Origin: Pseudomonas brassicacearum subsp. brassicacearum
Lineage (GTDB): Bacteria; Pseudomonadota; Gammaproteobacteria; Pseudomonadales; Pseudomonadaceae
Reading direction: 5' to 3'
Assembly (NCBI RefSeq): GCF_008801605.1
Contig: NZ_VZPJ01000016.1
Span: 1-64,000 of the forward strand
Length of the DNA stretch: 64,000 bases
The position numbers were made by a program, and so were the translations under genes. The notes beneath the pieces are model-generated. The model saw nothing but the letters and a program-made list of their open reading frames with translations, was not told where the DNA came from and made no database searches. Positions 17,105 to 27,225 of the stretch are shown here, in pieces (within the stretch, counting starts at the first letter, position 1; the number at the start of each line of letters is the position of its first letter).

Positions 17105-17392
17105 ATGCCCATGCACAATCCGCCACACCCTGGCGAAACCTTGCGGTTGGACGTGCTGCCCGAACTGGGCATCACGGTCACCGAACTGGCGCGACACCTG
17201 GGTTTCGCCCGGCCTCATTTTTCCCGGGTCCTGCATGGTCATGCGCCCATCAGCCCTGATCTGGCCGTGCGTCTGGAGCGTGCCGGGATCGGCAAGGCCA
17301 GGGTCTGGCTGGGCGTCCAGACCGATTACGATTTGTGGCAAGCCGAGCAGCGCGTGCAGCCTGTGATTGAACCGTTCCCACAACACGCTTGA
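17105..17392 (+). CDS. higA: HigA-family antitoxin
   Basis: The 95-residue protein begins MPMHNPPHPGETLRLDVLPELG, the typical HigA/VapI opening, followed by a helix-turn-helix (VTELARHLGFARPHFSRVLHG) and an aliphatic helix with ARVWLGVQTDYDLWQA. It would bind and neutralise HigB and repress the operon. It lies 15 bases after higB with AGGAGG just upstream of its ATG. The antitoxin frame is intact although the toxin is frameshifted, so it may now act as a stand-alone repressor. Confidence 0.93.
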   Translation: MPMHNPPHPGETLRLDVLPELGITVTELARHLGFARPHFSRVLHGHAPISPDLAVRLERAGIGKARVWLGVQTDYDLWQAEQRVQPVIEPFPQHA

Positions 17393-17398
17393 TGCCTG

Positions 17399-17965
17399 TC
17401 AGGCCAACAACTCCGCCGCCACCACACTCCTCACGCCCTTGCCACTGAGTTGTTCCACCAGCGTCAAGGCAAACGCCAGGGCGGCGGCTGAACCCTGGGC
17501 CGTGATGCAGTTGCCATCCACCACCACGGGTTGATCGACGAAGCTGCAACCGGACAGTTGCTGGCTCACGGCGGGCAGGCAGGTCATGCGTCGCTGGCGC
17601 AGGACGCCGAATGCCTGTAGCGCCAGGGCCGGGGCTTCGGCGATGGCGGCGAAAAACCGTCCGGTGGCGGCCTGGCCCTTGATCAGTTGTTGCAGCGGCT
17701 GATGGGCCGCCAGGTGTTGGGCGCCGATGATGCCGCCCGGCAGGACGATCAGGTCGAAATCCTGCACGAGCACGTCCACCAGCATGCCATCGGCCGTCAG
17801 GCGCGTGCCGCGGGCGCAAGTGAGCATCCGCCGCCCTTCGATGCTCGCCACCACGGTTTCGATCTGCGCTCGACGCAACACATCGATCAGGGTGACCGTC
17901 TGCAAGTCGTCGACACCCTCGGCGACGGCTATCAGGGCTCGGGGGATCTTGGTTCCAGGAATCAT
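17399..17965 (-). CDS. DJ-1/PfpI family protein lacking the nucleophilic cysteine
   Basis: The 188-residue protein has the DJ-1/YajL fold signatures: KIPRALIAVAEGVDD with the conserved glutamate (E16), the DLIVLPGG strand-loop, and C-terminal SQQLSGCSFVDQPVVVDGN. At the nucleophile elbow, where DJ-1 and YajL have A-A-I-C-A-x-P, this protein reads AAIAEAP, so the cysteine is replaced by alanine. The usual chaperone/deglycase-like chemistry attributed to the family is therefore unlikely. It might act as a binding protein. An ATG with GGAG upstream supports the start. It is convergent with higA, with only 6 bases between. Confidence 0.85.
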   Translation of the reverse strand: MIPGTKIPRALIAVAEGVDDLQTVTLIDVLRRAQIETVVASIEGRRMLTCARGTRLTADGMLVDVLVQDFDLIVLPGGIIGAQHLAAHQPLQQLIKGQAATGRFFAAIAEAPALALQAFGVLRQRRMTCLPAVSQQLSGCSFVDQPVVVDGNCITAQGSAAALAFALTLVEQLSGKGVRSVVAAELLA

Positions 17966-17994
17966 GGGCGCTCTCCGCTGGGTGATGCTTGTAG

Positions 17995-18094
17995 TGTAGG
18001 AGCTGCCGAAGGCTGCGATCTTTTGATAGGCGCTTGAAATTCAAGCGTCAGAGGGAAAGATCGCAGCCTCGCTTCGCTCGACAGCTCCTACACA
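17995..18094. repeat. Long inverted repeat of the GTAGGAGCTGCCGAAGGCTG family
   Basis: The left arm TGTAGGAGCTGCCGAAGG, running on into GCTGCGATCTTT, is matched by an imperfect complementary right arm ending GACAGCTCCTACACA. A small inner palindrome (CGCTTGAA / TTCAAGCG) lies in the middle. It is unrelated in sequence to the REP pairs elsewhere in the window. Confidence 0.8.
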
Positions 18095-18104
18095 GGTTGG
18101 CGGG

Positions 18105-18560
18105 CTACTTGATATACAGCTGGGTCGACATCCGGTTGCCCGGTGCGTTGATCGAGATGTTGCTGAAGCTGAAGGTGCCCTCTTGCTTGCCCTTCAGGTC
18201 GAAGATGTACACATAGCCGACGACTTTGGTTCGCACGGAACAGTCGTTAAGGTTGCCATTACTGTACGCACACACGGGCGAGCGGGTGCCGTCGACTTCA
18301 AAGCCGTCCAGGGTGACATGGGGCTGGCGGCCATAACCGACCTCCAGCACGTAGACCTTGATATTCGGGCCGCTGTGATCGCAACGCGTCTGCGCCTGCC
18401 CCGGGACGATGTCCTCGAAACCACAGGCCGGCGACTCGACCTTGAGCACCTTGACCTCGCTCAAGGGCGGTGCCGACGCGGCATTGGCGGCCTGGCCGGA
18501 CAACCACCAACCCAGCATGCAACCCACCGCCGCCAGCAGCTTTTTATTCATGCAATACAT
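18105..18560 (-). CDS. Small secreted cysteine-containing protein, DUF4879-like
   Basis: The 151-residue precursor has a signal peptide (MNKKLLAAVGCMLGWWLSGQAANA) and a compact mature domain of about 125 residues with four cysteines (in ESPACGFED, QTRCDHSG, SPVCAYSN and NDCSVR) that could form disulphides. I think it resembles DUF4879 proteins (Bacillus YolA type), but I cannot confirm this. GGGAGGT five bases before ATG 18560 supports the start; an internal ATG three codons later is possible. It stands alone on the minus strand. Function is unknown. Confidence 0.75.
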   Translation of the reverse strand: MYCMNKKLLAAVGCMLGWWLSGQAANAASAPPLSEVKVLKVESPACGFEDIVPGQAQTRCDHSGPNIKVYVLEVGYGRQPHVTLDGFEVDGTRSPVCAYSNGNLNDCSVRTKVVGYVYIFDLKGKQEGTFSFSNISINAPGNRMSTQLYIK

Positions 18561-18764
18561 AGAGACCTCCCGGAACCGCGCGCAGTATGGCCCACTTGGC
18601 GCGTTGGCAAAACATCGACGACGATCGCAGCCACAACGCTACGCTGCTGGTATGATGCGCGGCTTTTTCCGACCCACAGAAAATTCCCGGGCGCCGCTGG
18701 CGACCTGTGCTTTGCTGTTGAGGTCGATACATTCACGGCGCCGGGCGCGCCACGGGGAGCAGAC

Positions 18765-20060
18765 ATGCTGGAAAGGCTGTTTCAACTCAAGGCACATAAC
18801 ACCAACGTGCGGACCGAGATCCTGGCGGGCGTCACAACGTTCCTGGCCATGGCCTACATTCTGTTCGTCAACCCAAGCATCCTCGGCGAAACAGGCATGG
18901 ACAAGGGCGCGGTATTCGTCGCCACCTGCCTGGCAGCGGCCATTGGCTCCACGGTCATGGGCCTGATCGCCAACTACCCGATCGCCCTCGCACCGGGCAT
19001 GGGCCTGAATGCCTTCTTTACCTACACCGTGGTCCTGCACATGGGCCACACCTGGCAAGTGGCGCTGGGCGCAGTGTTCATTTCCGCCGTACTGTTCTTC
19101 ATGTTGTCGATCTTTCGCATCCGCGAATGGATCATCAACAGCATCCCGCTGCCGCTGCGCTCGGCCATTGCCGCCGGTATCGGCCTGTTCCTGGCGCTGA
19201 TCGCCCTGAATAACGCCGGCATCGTGGTGAAAAACCCGGCGACCATGGTCGGCCTAGGCGACTTGAAACAACCGGCGCCGATCCTCGCGACCCTCGGTTT
19301 TGTCCTGATCGTCGCCCTTGAAGCCTTGAAAGTACGCGGCGCGGTACTGATCGGCATCCTGGCGGTCACCATCGTCTCGATCCTGATGGGCTTCACGCCG
19401 TTCGGCGGCGTGATGTCCATGCCGCCGTCCCTGGCCCCGACCTTCCTGCAACTGGACATCAAGGGCGCCCTGGACATCGGCCTGGTGAGCGTGATCTTCG
19501 CCTTCCTGTTCGTCGACCTGTTCGACAACTCCGGCACCCTGATCGGCGTCGCCAAGCGCGCCGGGCTGATGGGCAAGGACGGCCACATGCCGAAGATGGG
19601 CCGTGCGCTGATCGCCGACAGCACCGCCGCCATGGCCGGTTCGCTGCTGGGCACCTCCACCACCACCAGCTACATCGAATCGGCGGCGGGCGTCAGTGCC
19701 GGCGGCCGCACCGGCCTGACCGCCGTCGTCGTGGCGATCCTGTTCCTGCTGGCGCTGTTCTTCTCGCCACTGGCCGCCAGCGTCCCGCCCTTCGCCACTG
19801 CCCCAGCCCTGTTGTTCGTCGCCGTACTGATGACCTCGGGCCTGGCGGAAATCGACTGGGACGACATCACCGTCGCCGCACCAGTGGTGGTGACCGCCCT
19901 GGCAATGCCGTTCACCTATTCCATCGCCAACGGCATCGCTTTCGGTTTCATCGCCTGGACCGCCATCAAACTGGTATCTGGCCGTGGTCGTGAGCTGAAC
20001 TCGGCGCTGGTCATCCTGTCGATCCTGTTCGTGATCAAGTTGGGTTGGTACAACGCATGA
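18765..20060 (+). CDS. NCS2-family purine (hypoxanthine/guanine or adenine) permease
   Basis: The 431-residue protein belongs to the AzgA branch of nucleobase transporters (E. coli GhxP/AdeP). It starts MLERLFQLKAHNTNVRTEILAGVTTFLAMAYILFVNP and shows the branch motifs NYPIALAPGMGLNAFFTYTVV, FLFVDLFDNSGTLIGV and GTSTTTSYIESAAGVSAGGRTGL. It has 12 or more hydrophobic segments. It takes up purine bases with protons across the inner membrane. GGGGAG before ATG 18765 sets the start. Its TGA stop overlaps the trmA ATG (ATGA). Hypoxanthine/guanine versus adenine specificity cannot be told by eye. Confidence 0.92.
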   Translation: MLERLFQLKAHNTNVRTEILAGVTTFLAMAYILFVNPSILGETGMDKGAVFVATCLAAAIGSTVMGLIANYPIALAPGMGLNAFFTYTVVLHMGHTWQVALGAVFISAVLFFMLSIFRIREWIINSIPLPLRSAIAAGIGLFLALIALNNAGIVVKNPATMVGLGDLKQPAPILATLGFVLIVALEALKVRGAVLIGILAVTIVSILMGFTPFGGVMSMPPSLAPTFLQLDIKGALDIGLVSVIFAFLFVDLFDNSGTLIGVAKRAGLMGKDGHMPKMGRALIADSTAAMAGSLLGTSTTTSYIESAAGVSAGGRTGLTAVVVAILFLLALFFSPLAASVPPFATAPALLFVAVLMTSGLAEIDWDDITVAAPVVVTALAMPFTYSIANGIAFGFIAWTAIKLVSGRGRELNSALVILSILFVIKLGWYNA

Positions 20061-21136
20061 CTTTTGATTCCCAGGCCTACACCGCTCAGCTCCAGGACAA
20101 GGTCACCCGCTTGCGTGACCTGCTGGCGCCGTTCGATGCACCAGAACCTGCGGTGTTCGATTCGCCCCTGAAGAACTTCCGCCTGCGCGCCGAATTCCGT
20201 CTGTGGCGCGAGGCCGGCGAACGGCACTACGCAATGTTCTCCCAGGACGACAAGCGCACACCGATCCTCATCGAGGAATTTCCCATCGCCAGCCTGCGCA
20301 TCAACCAGTTGATGCCGCAACTCAAGGCCGCCTGGCAAGCCAGCGCACCCCTGAGCCACAAGCTGTTCCAGGTGGAGTTCCTGACCACCCTGGCGGGCGA
20401 TGCGATGATCACCCTGTGTTATCACCGCCCGCTGGACGAGCACTGGCACGCTGCCGCCTCGAAGCTGGCGGCGGACCTGGGCGTGAGCATCATTGGCCGC
20501 TCCAAGGGCAAGCGCGAAGTGATCGGCCATGACTACGTGGTGGAGAAACTCGAAGTGGGCGGTCGTACCTTCAGCTATCGCCAGCCCGAAGGCGCCTTCA
20601 CCCAGCCCAACGGCACGGTGAACCAGAAGATGCTCAACTGGGCTTATGACGCGCTGGGCGATCGCAGCGACGATCTGCTGGAGTTGTACTGCGGCAACGG
20701 CAACTTCACCCTGCCCCTGGCCACCCGCGTGCGCAAAGTGCTGGCCACCGAGATCAGCAAGACCTCGGTGAACGCCGCGCTGAGCAACCTCAGCGAAAAC
20801 GCGGTGGATAACGTCACGTTGGTGCGCCTGTCGGCCGAAGAACTGACCGAAGCCCTGAACGAAGTCCGGCCGTTCCGTCGTCTGCATGGCATCGACCTGA
20901 AAAGCTACGAATTCGGCAGCGTCTTCGTCGACCCGCCTCGCGCCGGCATGGACCCGGACACCTGCGAGCTGACCCGACGCTTCGACAACATCCTGTACAT
21001 CTCCTGCAACCCTGACACCCTCGCCGCGAATATCGCGCAACTGAACGACACCCACCGCATCACGCGCTGTGCGTTGTTCGATCAATTTCCCTGGACCCAT
21101 CACATGGAGTCCGGGGTGTTGTTGACTCGGCGCTAA
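20057..21136 (+). CDS. trmA: tRNA (uracil-5-)-methyltransferase TrmA
   Basis: The 359-residue product matches TrmA in length. It makes 5-methyluridine (ribothymidine) at position 54 of the tRNA T-loop using SAM. Visible features are RAEFRLWREAGERHYAMF near the N terminus, the SAM motif LLELYCGNGNFTLPLA, the motif FVDPPRAGMD, and the catalytic cysteine in ILYISCNPDTLAANI. It is translationally coupled to the upstream permease by a 4-base overlap. Confidence 0.97.
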   Translation: MTFDSQAYTAQLQDKVTRLRDLLAPFDAPEPAVFDSPLKNFRLRAEFRLWREAGERHYAMFSQDDKRTPILIEEFPIASLRINQLMPQLKAAWQASAPLSHKLFQVEFLTTLAGDAMITLCYHRPLDEHWHAAASKLAADLGVSIIGRSKGKREVIGHDYVVEKLEVGGRTFSYRQPEGAFTQPNGTVNQKMLNWAYDALGDRSDDLLELYCGNGNFTLPLATRVRKVLATEISKTSVNAALSNLSENAVDNVTLVRLSAEELTEALNEVRPFRRLHGIDLKSYEFGSVFVDPPRAGMDPDTCELTRRFDNILYISCNPDTLAANIAQLNDTHRITRCALFDQFPWTHHMESGVLLTRR

Positions 21137-21178
21137 ACGCTGGGGCGATCTCCCACCGGGCTGGACTAGGCAAAGCTC

Positions 21179-21265
21179 TGTGGGAGCAAGGCTTGCCCGC
21201 GATACAGGCGACTCAATTTCTGAAAGACCGCATCGCCTGTATCGCGGGCAAGCCTTGCTCCCACA
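21179..21265. repeat. REP pair between trmA and aroQ
   Basis: TGTGGGAGCAAGGCTTGCCC and its near-perfect complement flank about 40 bases. Both arms are of the GCAAGGCTTGCCCGCGAT class. It lies just after trmA in a 308-base gap whose other notable content is the aroQ promoter region. Confidence 0.85.
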
Positions 21266-21359
21266 AATAAATGCCCTCGCCACAAGAGCCCTCCCTCCTC
21301 TCTTGGCAAAGGCCATGTTCGATCATCGAACACTTATTGGCCGATGTCGGCTGCTTTAT

Positions 21360-21386
21360 TTGACCAAATTAACCATCTAGTACAAT
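21360..21386 (+). promoter_or_regulatory. Putative aroQ promoter with overlapping TAAC-N6-GTAC motif
   Basis: TTGACC (21360-21365) and TACAAT (21381-21386) make a plausible sigma-70 promoter with a slightly short 15-base spacer. TAAC-N6-GTAC (21370-21383) lies within it. The same motif occurs upstream of quiC (25645-25658, minus strand), suggesting a shared repressor, perhaps the TetR protein of this cluster. Confidence 0.45.
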
Positions 21387-21444
21387 TTATCTCCAGCGGC
21401 TGAAACCTGGCCGACACCAACAATAAAAATGTGGAGAAATTGCG

Positions 21445-21885
21445 ATGCCTCCGATCGTTCTGGTGCTCAACGGCCCGAACCTGAACCTGCTCGGCACCCG
21501 CGAGCCGGCGACCTATGGCCATGAAACCCTGGCTGACATCTCGGCACTGTGCGGCCGCGCCGCTGAAGAGTTCGGCCTGGCGGTGGAGTTTCGCCAGACC
21601 AACCAGGAAGGTGAGCTGCTGGACTGGATTCACGGCGCCCGTGGCCGATGCGCCGGTATCGTCATCAACCCGGCGGCCTGGACCCACACCTCCGTGGCGA
21701 TCCGCGATGCCCTGGTGGCCAGCGAAGTACCGGTCATCGAAGTCCACCTGTCCAACGTCCACGCCCGTGAAACCTTCCGTCATCACTCCTTCGTCTCATC
21801 CGTCGCCATTGGCGTGATGTGCGGGTTTGGCAGCCATGGTTATCGCCTGGCCCTTGAACATTTCAGTCAGCGGTTGAAGGGTTGA
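21445..21885 (+). CDS. aroQ: Type II 3-dehydroquinate dehydratase
   Basis: The 146-residue protein has the type II dehydroquinase signatures: VLNGPNLNLLGTREPATYG with R19 and Y24 on the flexible active-site loop, INPAAWTHTSVAIRDAL, and EVHLSNVHARETFRHHSF containing the catalytic histidine. It interconverts 3-dehydroquinate and 3-dehydroshikimate. Because it is coupled to a dehydrogenase gene and lies beside a dehydroshikimate dehydratase, it most likely serves quinate breakdown rather than aromatic amino acid synthesis. A biosynthetic copy would be expected elsewhere in the genome. Confidence 0.93.
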   Translation: MPPIVLVLNGPNLNLLGTREPATYGHETLADISALCGRAAEEFGLAVEFRQTNQEGELLDWIHGARGRCAGIVINPAAWTHTSVAIRDALVASEVPVIEVHLSNVHARETFRHHSFVSSVAIGVMCGFGSHGYRLALEHFSQRLKG

Positions 21886-22742
21886 TGAGCATGTCGAATA
21901 TCACTGTGCTGGCCGGCCTGATCGGCGCGGGCATCCAAGCCTCTCGCACGCCTGCGCTGCATGAACATGAGGGCGATGCCCAAGGCATGCGTTACCTCTA
22001 TCGGCTGATCGACCTCGATGCGCTGAAACTCGACAGCGGCGCCCTGGCCGATCTACTGGTGGCCGCCGAGCGCATGGACTTCACCGGCCTGAACATCACC
22101 TTCCCCTGCAAGCAGGCGATCATCCCGCTACTCGATGAGTTGTCACCCGAGGCCCGTGGTATCGGCGCGGTCAATACCGTGGTGCTCAAGGACGGCAAGC
22201 GCATCGGCCACAACACCGACTGCCTCGGGTTCGCCGAAGGTTTTCGTCGCGGCCTGGGGGATGTGGCGCGCAAGCGCGTGGTCCAGATGGGCGCCGGTGG
22301 CGCTGGCGCGGCGGTGGCCCACGCGCTGTTGATGGAAGGCGTAGAAACCCTGAGCATTTTTGACGTCGAGGTCAGCCGTGCCGAGGCGCTGGCCAACAAC
22401 TTGAATCAACACTTCGGCGCTGGCCGCGCCCGCGCCGGGCATGACCTGCCCACCGCCATGGCCGAGGCCGATGGCCTGGTGAACACCACGCCCATGGGCA
22501 TGGCAAAACTACCGGGCATGCCGGTGCCGGTCGAGCTGTTGCGCGGCACTTTGTGGGTCGCGGAAATCGTCTATTTCCCACTGGAAACCGAACTGCTGCG
22601 CAACGCCCGCGCGGTCGGCTGCCGCACACTGGATGGCGGCAACATGGCCGTGTTCCAGGCGGTGAAGGCGTTCGAACTGTTCAGCGGCGTGGCACCAGAT
22701 GCGCAGCGGATGCTCGCGCATTTCCAAAGCATGAATCACTAA
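21885..22742 (+). CDS. AroE-like shikimate/quinate dehydrogenase
   Basis: The 285-residue protein has the shikimate dehydrogenase fold. The substrate site includes S20 and T22 in IQASRTPALH, K76 in NITFPCKQ and D112 in GHNTDCLG; K76 and D112 are the catalytic pair. The nucleotide site has MGAGGAGAAV, and D160 at the end of the second strand replaces the arginine-bearing N-R-T loop of NADP-dependent AroE. This suggests NAD preference and a catabolic role. The ATG at 21885 overlaps the aroQ stop; a second ATG at 21891 is possible. It may oxidise shikimate or quinate feeding into dehydroquinate/dehydroshikimate. Confidence 0.88.
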   Translation: MSMSNITVLAGLIGAGIQASRTPALHEHEGDAQGMRYLYRLIDLDALKLDSGALADLLVAAERMDFTGLNITFPCKQAIIPLLDELSPEARGIGAVNTVVLKDGKRIGHNTDCLGFAEGFRRGLGDVARKRVVQMGAGGAGAAVAHALLMEGVETLSIFDVEVSRAEALANNLNQHFGAGRARAGHDLPTAMAEADGLVNTTPMGMAKLPGMPVPVELLRGTLWVAEIVYFPLETELLRNARAVGCRTLDGGNMAVFQAVKAFELFSGVAPDAQRMLAHFQSMNH

Positions 22743-22759
22743 AGCCTGGTGATAAGCCC

Positions 22760-22850
22760 TTGTGGGAGCGAGCTTGCTCGCGATGGCGGTGTGTCAGTCG
22801 CAATCGATGCTGGCTGATCGACCGCTATCGCGAGCAAGCTCGCTCCCACA
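22760..22850. repeat. REP pair between the aroE-like gene and the TetR gene
   Basis: TGTGGGAGCGAGCTTGCTCG and its complement flank about 40 bases, both of the GCGAGCTTGCTCGC class. It lies between convergent genes. Confidence 0.85.
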
Positions 22851-22861
22851 AGGGGTCGAGG

Positions 22862-23539
22862 TCAGACTTGCAGATAGCGCAACACCGACTCACAGACCAT
22901 CTCACGATGCCGCTGCTTGATAGCTTCATCCGACAGGTCGATCTGAAAGATCTCACCGAACGTCTGGCGATTGGACACCCGGTAAAAACAGAACGAACTG
23001 ATCAGCAGATGCACATCCAGCGGCTCGAGGCCGGCACGGAACACGCCCTCTTCAGCACCGCGCCGCAGGATCACGCCCAGGGAATCGAGGATGGTATTGG
23101 TCATCGCCTTGATCGCACCTGACTGCTTCACGTACTCGGCGTTGTGGATGTTCTCGATGCAGACGATGCGCACGAAATCCACATTGCGATCATGGTGGTC
23201 GAAGGTGAACTCCACCAGGCGCCGGATCGCATCGACCGGGGTCAGTTCCGCCAGGTGCAGGCGGCTCTCGGTGGTGCGGATGTCACCGTAGAGTTTCTCC
23301 AGCACCTCGACGTACAACTGCTCCTTGCTGCCGAAGTAGTAGTAGATCATGCGCTTGGAGGTGTGGATGCGCTCGGCGATGGCGTCGACCCGGGCACCGG
23401 CCAGGCCTTGCTGGACGAACTCGACGATGGCTTCCTGAAGAATGTTTTCCCGGGTCTTCTCCGGGTTGTTCTTGCGACTCTTGCGCGGCGCGGCGACGGG
23501 TTCGTCGAGCGCTGCGGAAAGCTCTGGATTCATAGTCAT
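22862..23539 (-). CDS. TetR-family regulator of the quinate cluster
   Basis: The protein of about 225 residues has an N-terminal TetR DNA-binding domain: KTRENILQEAIVEFVQQGLAGARVDAIAERIHTSKRMIYYYFGSKEQLYVEVL. A helical ligand-binding domain follows. It lies between the aroQ/aroE-like pair and quiC. The likely role is repression of the quinate/shikimate genes until an intermediate is present; this is inference from position. The start is uncertain: ATG codons for MTMNPEL (23539) and further upstream (23560) are all possible and none has a clear ribosome site. Confidence 0.85.
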   Translation of the reverse strand: MTMNPELSAALDEPVAAPRKSRKNNPEKTRENILQEAIVEFVQQGLAGARVDAIAERIHTSKRMIYYYFGSKEQLYVEVLEKLYGDIRTTESRLHLAELTPVDAIRRLVEFTFDHHDRNVDFVRIVCIENIHNAEYVKQSGAIKAMTNTILDSLGVILRRGAEEGVFRAGLEPLDVHLLISSFCFYRVSNRQTFGEIFQIDLSDEAIKQRHREMVCESVLRYLQV

Positions 23540-23642
23540 TGCGGGGCTCACGGCCATCACTGCACAGGCTGGCGATTATGGGCCGCACCGTGCACTGAAG
23601 GAAGCCAGGACACGGCCCATTACCGCCACGTTTACGATTTTC

Positions 23643-25544
<1,902 letters not shown>

Positions 25545-25643
25545 GACTTCGGCTCCCGGGACAGGCATCGGCTACAAAAGGTGCGCCGCTTTTTAAAGAG
25601 TCAGCCGATTATTGAGCTGCCGGTTTCTTTCAGCAATTTAATA

Positions 25644-25658
25644 TGTACCATCCAGTTA
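25644..25658 (-). promoter_or_regulatory. TAAC-N6-GTACA motif upstream of quiC
   Basis: Read on the minus strand, this is TAAC-TGGATG-GTACA, followed by an AT-rich TATTAAA that could be a -10 element. The aroQ promoter carries TAAC-CATCTA-GTACA, with matching flanks. It lies in the 266-base divergent region between quiC and the MFS carrier and is a candidate binding site of the cluster's TetR protein. Confidence 0.4.
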
Positions 25659-25810
25659 GTTTTTTGGGCGATTATCGAACAAAATGGCCATTGCCGAATT
25701 GACGATTTTTTGCTCACTGCGCACCATCGCTCCCACATTGACGCCGGCCCTGCCGACCTCGATGGACAGACCCAGACCAACCATAAGAATTTCAAAAACG
25801 GGTACACGCT

Positions 25811-27148
25811 ATGATCCCTTCCCAAAGTTCCCGCCTGGCCCCCAGCCTGGGAGTCTCCTCCAGCGGCATCGGCGACAAGATCCGCGGCGCCATGGCCGTG
25901 GGCAAGACCCGTTGGGGCATGCTCGCCCTGGTGTTTTTTGCCACGACCCTGAATTACATCGACCGTGCCGCCCTGGGCGTCATGCAGCCTATCCTGGCCA
26001 AGGAAATGAGCTGGACGGCGATGGACTACGCCAACATCAACTTCTGGTTCCAGGTCGGTTATGCCGTCGGCTTCGTGTTGCAAGGACGGCTGATCGACCG
26101 GATCGGCGTCAAGCGCGTGTTCTTCTGCGCGGTGCTGCTCTGGAGCCTGGCGACCGGCGCCCACGGCCTGGCCACCTCGGCGGTGGGCTTCATGGTCTGC
26201 CGCTTCATCCTCGGCCTGACCGAAGCCGCCAACTACCCGGCCTGCGTGAAGACTACGCGGCTGTGGTTCCCGGCCGGTGAACGGGCCGTGGCGACTGGCA
26301 TTTTCAACGCCGGGACCAACGTCGGCGCGATGTTCACCCCGATGCTGCTGCCACTGGTCCTGCACGTGTGGGGCTGGCAGGCGGCGTTCCTGTGCATGTC
26401 GGCATTGGGCGGGATCTGGCTGCTGTTCTGGGGCCTGAAATACTTCAACCCCGAAGACCATCCCAGCGTCAAACAGTCGGAACTGGACTACATCCAGGCC
26501 CAGGAGGAACCGGACCAGGTCCGCGTGCCGTTCTCACGCATCCTGCGCATGCGCGGCACCTGGGCGTTCGCCCTGGCCTACTCGATTACCGCCCCGGTGT
26601 TCTGGTTCTACCTCTATTGGCTGCCGCCGTTTCTGAACCAGCAATACAACCTGGGCATCAACGTGACCCAGATGGGCATCCCGCTGATCATCATCTACCT
26701 CACCGCCGACTTCGGCAGCGTGGGCGGCGGCATCCTGTCTTCGTTCCTGATTGGCCGTGGTCTCAATCCGATCAAGGCGCGACTGGTGTCCATGCTGCTG
26801 TTCGCCTGCTGCATCATCGGCGTGATCATGGCCGCGGGCTCCAGCAGCCTGTGGATGGCGGTATTCGCCATTTCCCTGGCCATCGGCGCGCACCAGGCCT
26901 GGACCGCCAACATCTGGAGCCTGGTGATGGACTACACGCCCAAGCACATGATGAGCACGGTGTTCGGCTTCGGCGGCATGTGCGCGGCCATCGGCGGGAT
27001 GTTCATGACTCAACTGGTGGGCCACATCCTCACGATCACCAATAACAACTACACCGTGCTGTTCACCCTGATCCCGGCGATGTACTTCATTGCCCTGACC
27101 TGGTTGTACTTCATGGCACCGCGCAAGGTGCCTACGCTGGAAAACTGA
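25811..27148 (+). CDS. MFS carrier of the anion:cation symporter family (putative quinate/shikimate uptake)
   Basis: The 445-residue protein has 12 predicted helices and the family signatures LNYIDRAALGVMQPIL, FILGLTEAANYPACVKTTR and WFPAGERAVATGIFNAGTNVG, typical of ACS-family carriers for organic acids. It is divergent from quiC and shares its 266-base promoter region, so quinate, shikimate or dehydroshikimate are the likely substrates; this is inferred from context. The ATG at 25811 has a weak ribosome site. An internal ATG at 25892 (MAVGKTRWG) is a possible alternative start that would remove a poorly conserved leader. Confidence 0.87.
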   Translation: MIPSQSSRLAPSLGVSSSGIGDKIRGAMAVGKTRWGMLALVFFATTLNYIDRAALGVMQPILAKEMSWTAMDYANINFWFQVGYAVGFVLQGRLIDRIGVKRVFFCAVLLWSLATGAHGLATSAVGFMVCRFILGLTEAANYPACVKTTRLWFPAGERAVATGIFNAGTNVGAMFTPMLLPLVLHVWGWQAAFLCMSALGGIWLLFWGLKYFNPEDHPSVKQSELDYIQAQEEPDQVRVPFSRILRMRGTWAFALAYSITAPVFWFYLYWLPPFLNQQYNLGINVTQMGIPLIIIYLTADFGSVGGGILSSFLIGRGLNPIKARLVSMLLFACCIIGVIMAAGSSSLWMAVFAISLAIGAHQAWTANIWSLVMDYTPKHMMSTVFGFGGMCAAIGGMFMTQLVGHILTITNNNYTVLFTLIPAMYFIALTWLYFMAPRKVPTLEN

Positions 27149-27178
27149 TTCCAGTCAGCCCGGGATTATTTATCCCAC

Positions 27179-27203
27179 TGTGGGAGCAAGGCTTGCTCCC
27201 ACA
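27179..27203. terminator. Perfect REP-derived hairpin after the MFS carrier
   Basis: TGTGGGAGCAAG is followed directly by its complement, with a one-base centre. It lies between convergent genes and has the shape of a fused REP pair whose spacer was lost. It probably terminates both transcripts. Confidence 0.7.
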
Positions 27204-27225
27204 ATTGCCCCCTTCACAATCGGTG

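Noticed and set aside
18183..18764. Long N-terminal extension of the purine permease gene
   Set aside because: The extension runs antiparallel through the secreted-protein gene, has no permease similarity, and a good ribosome site precedes ATG 18765.
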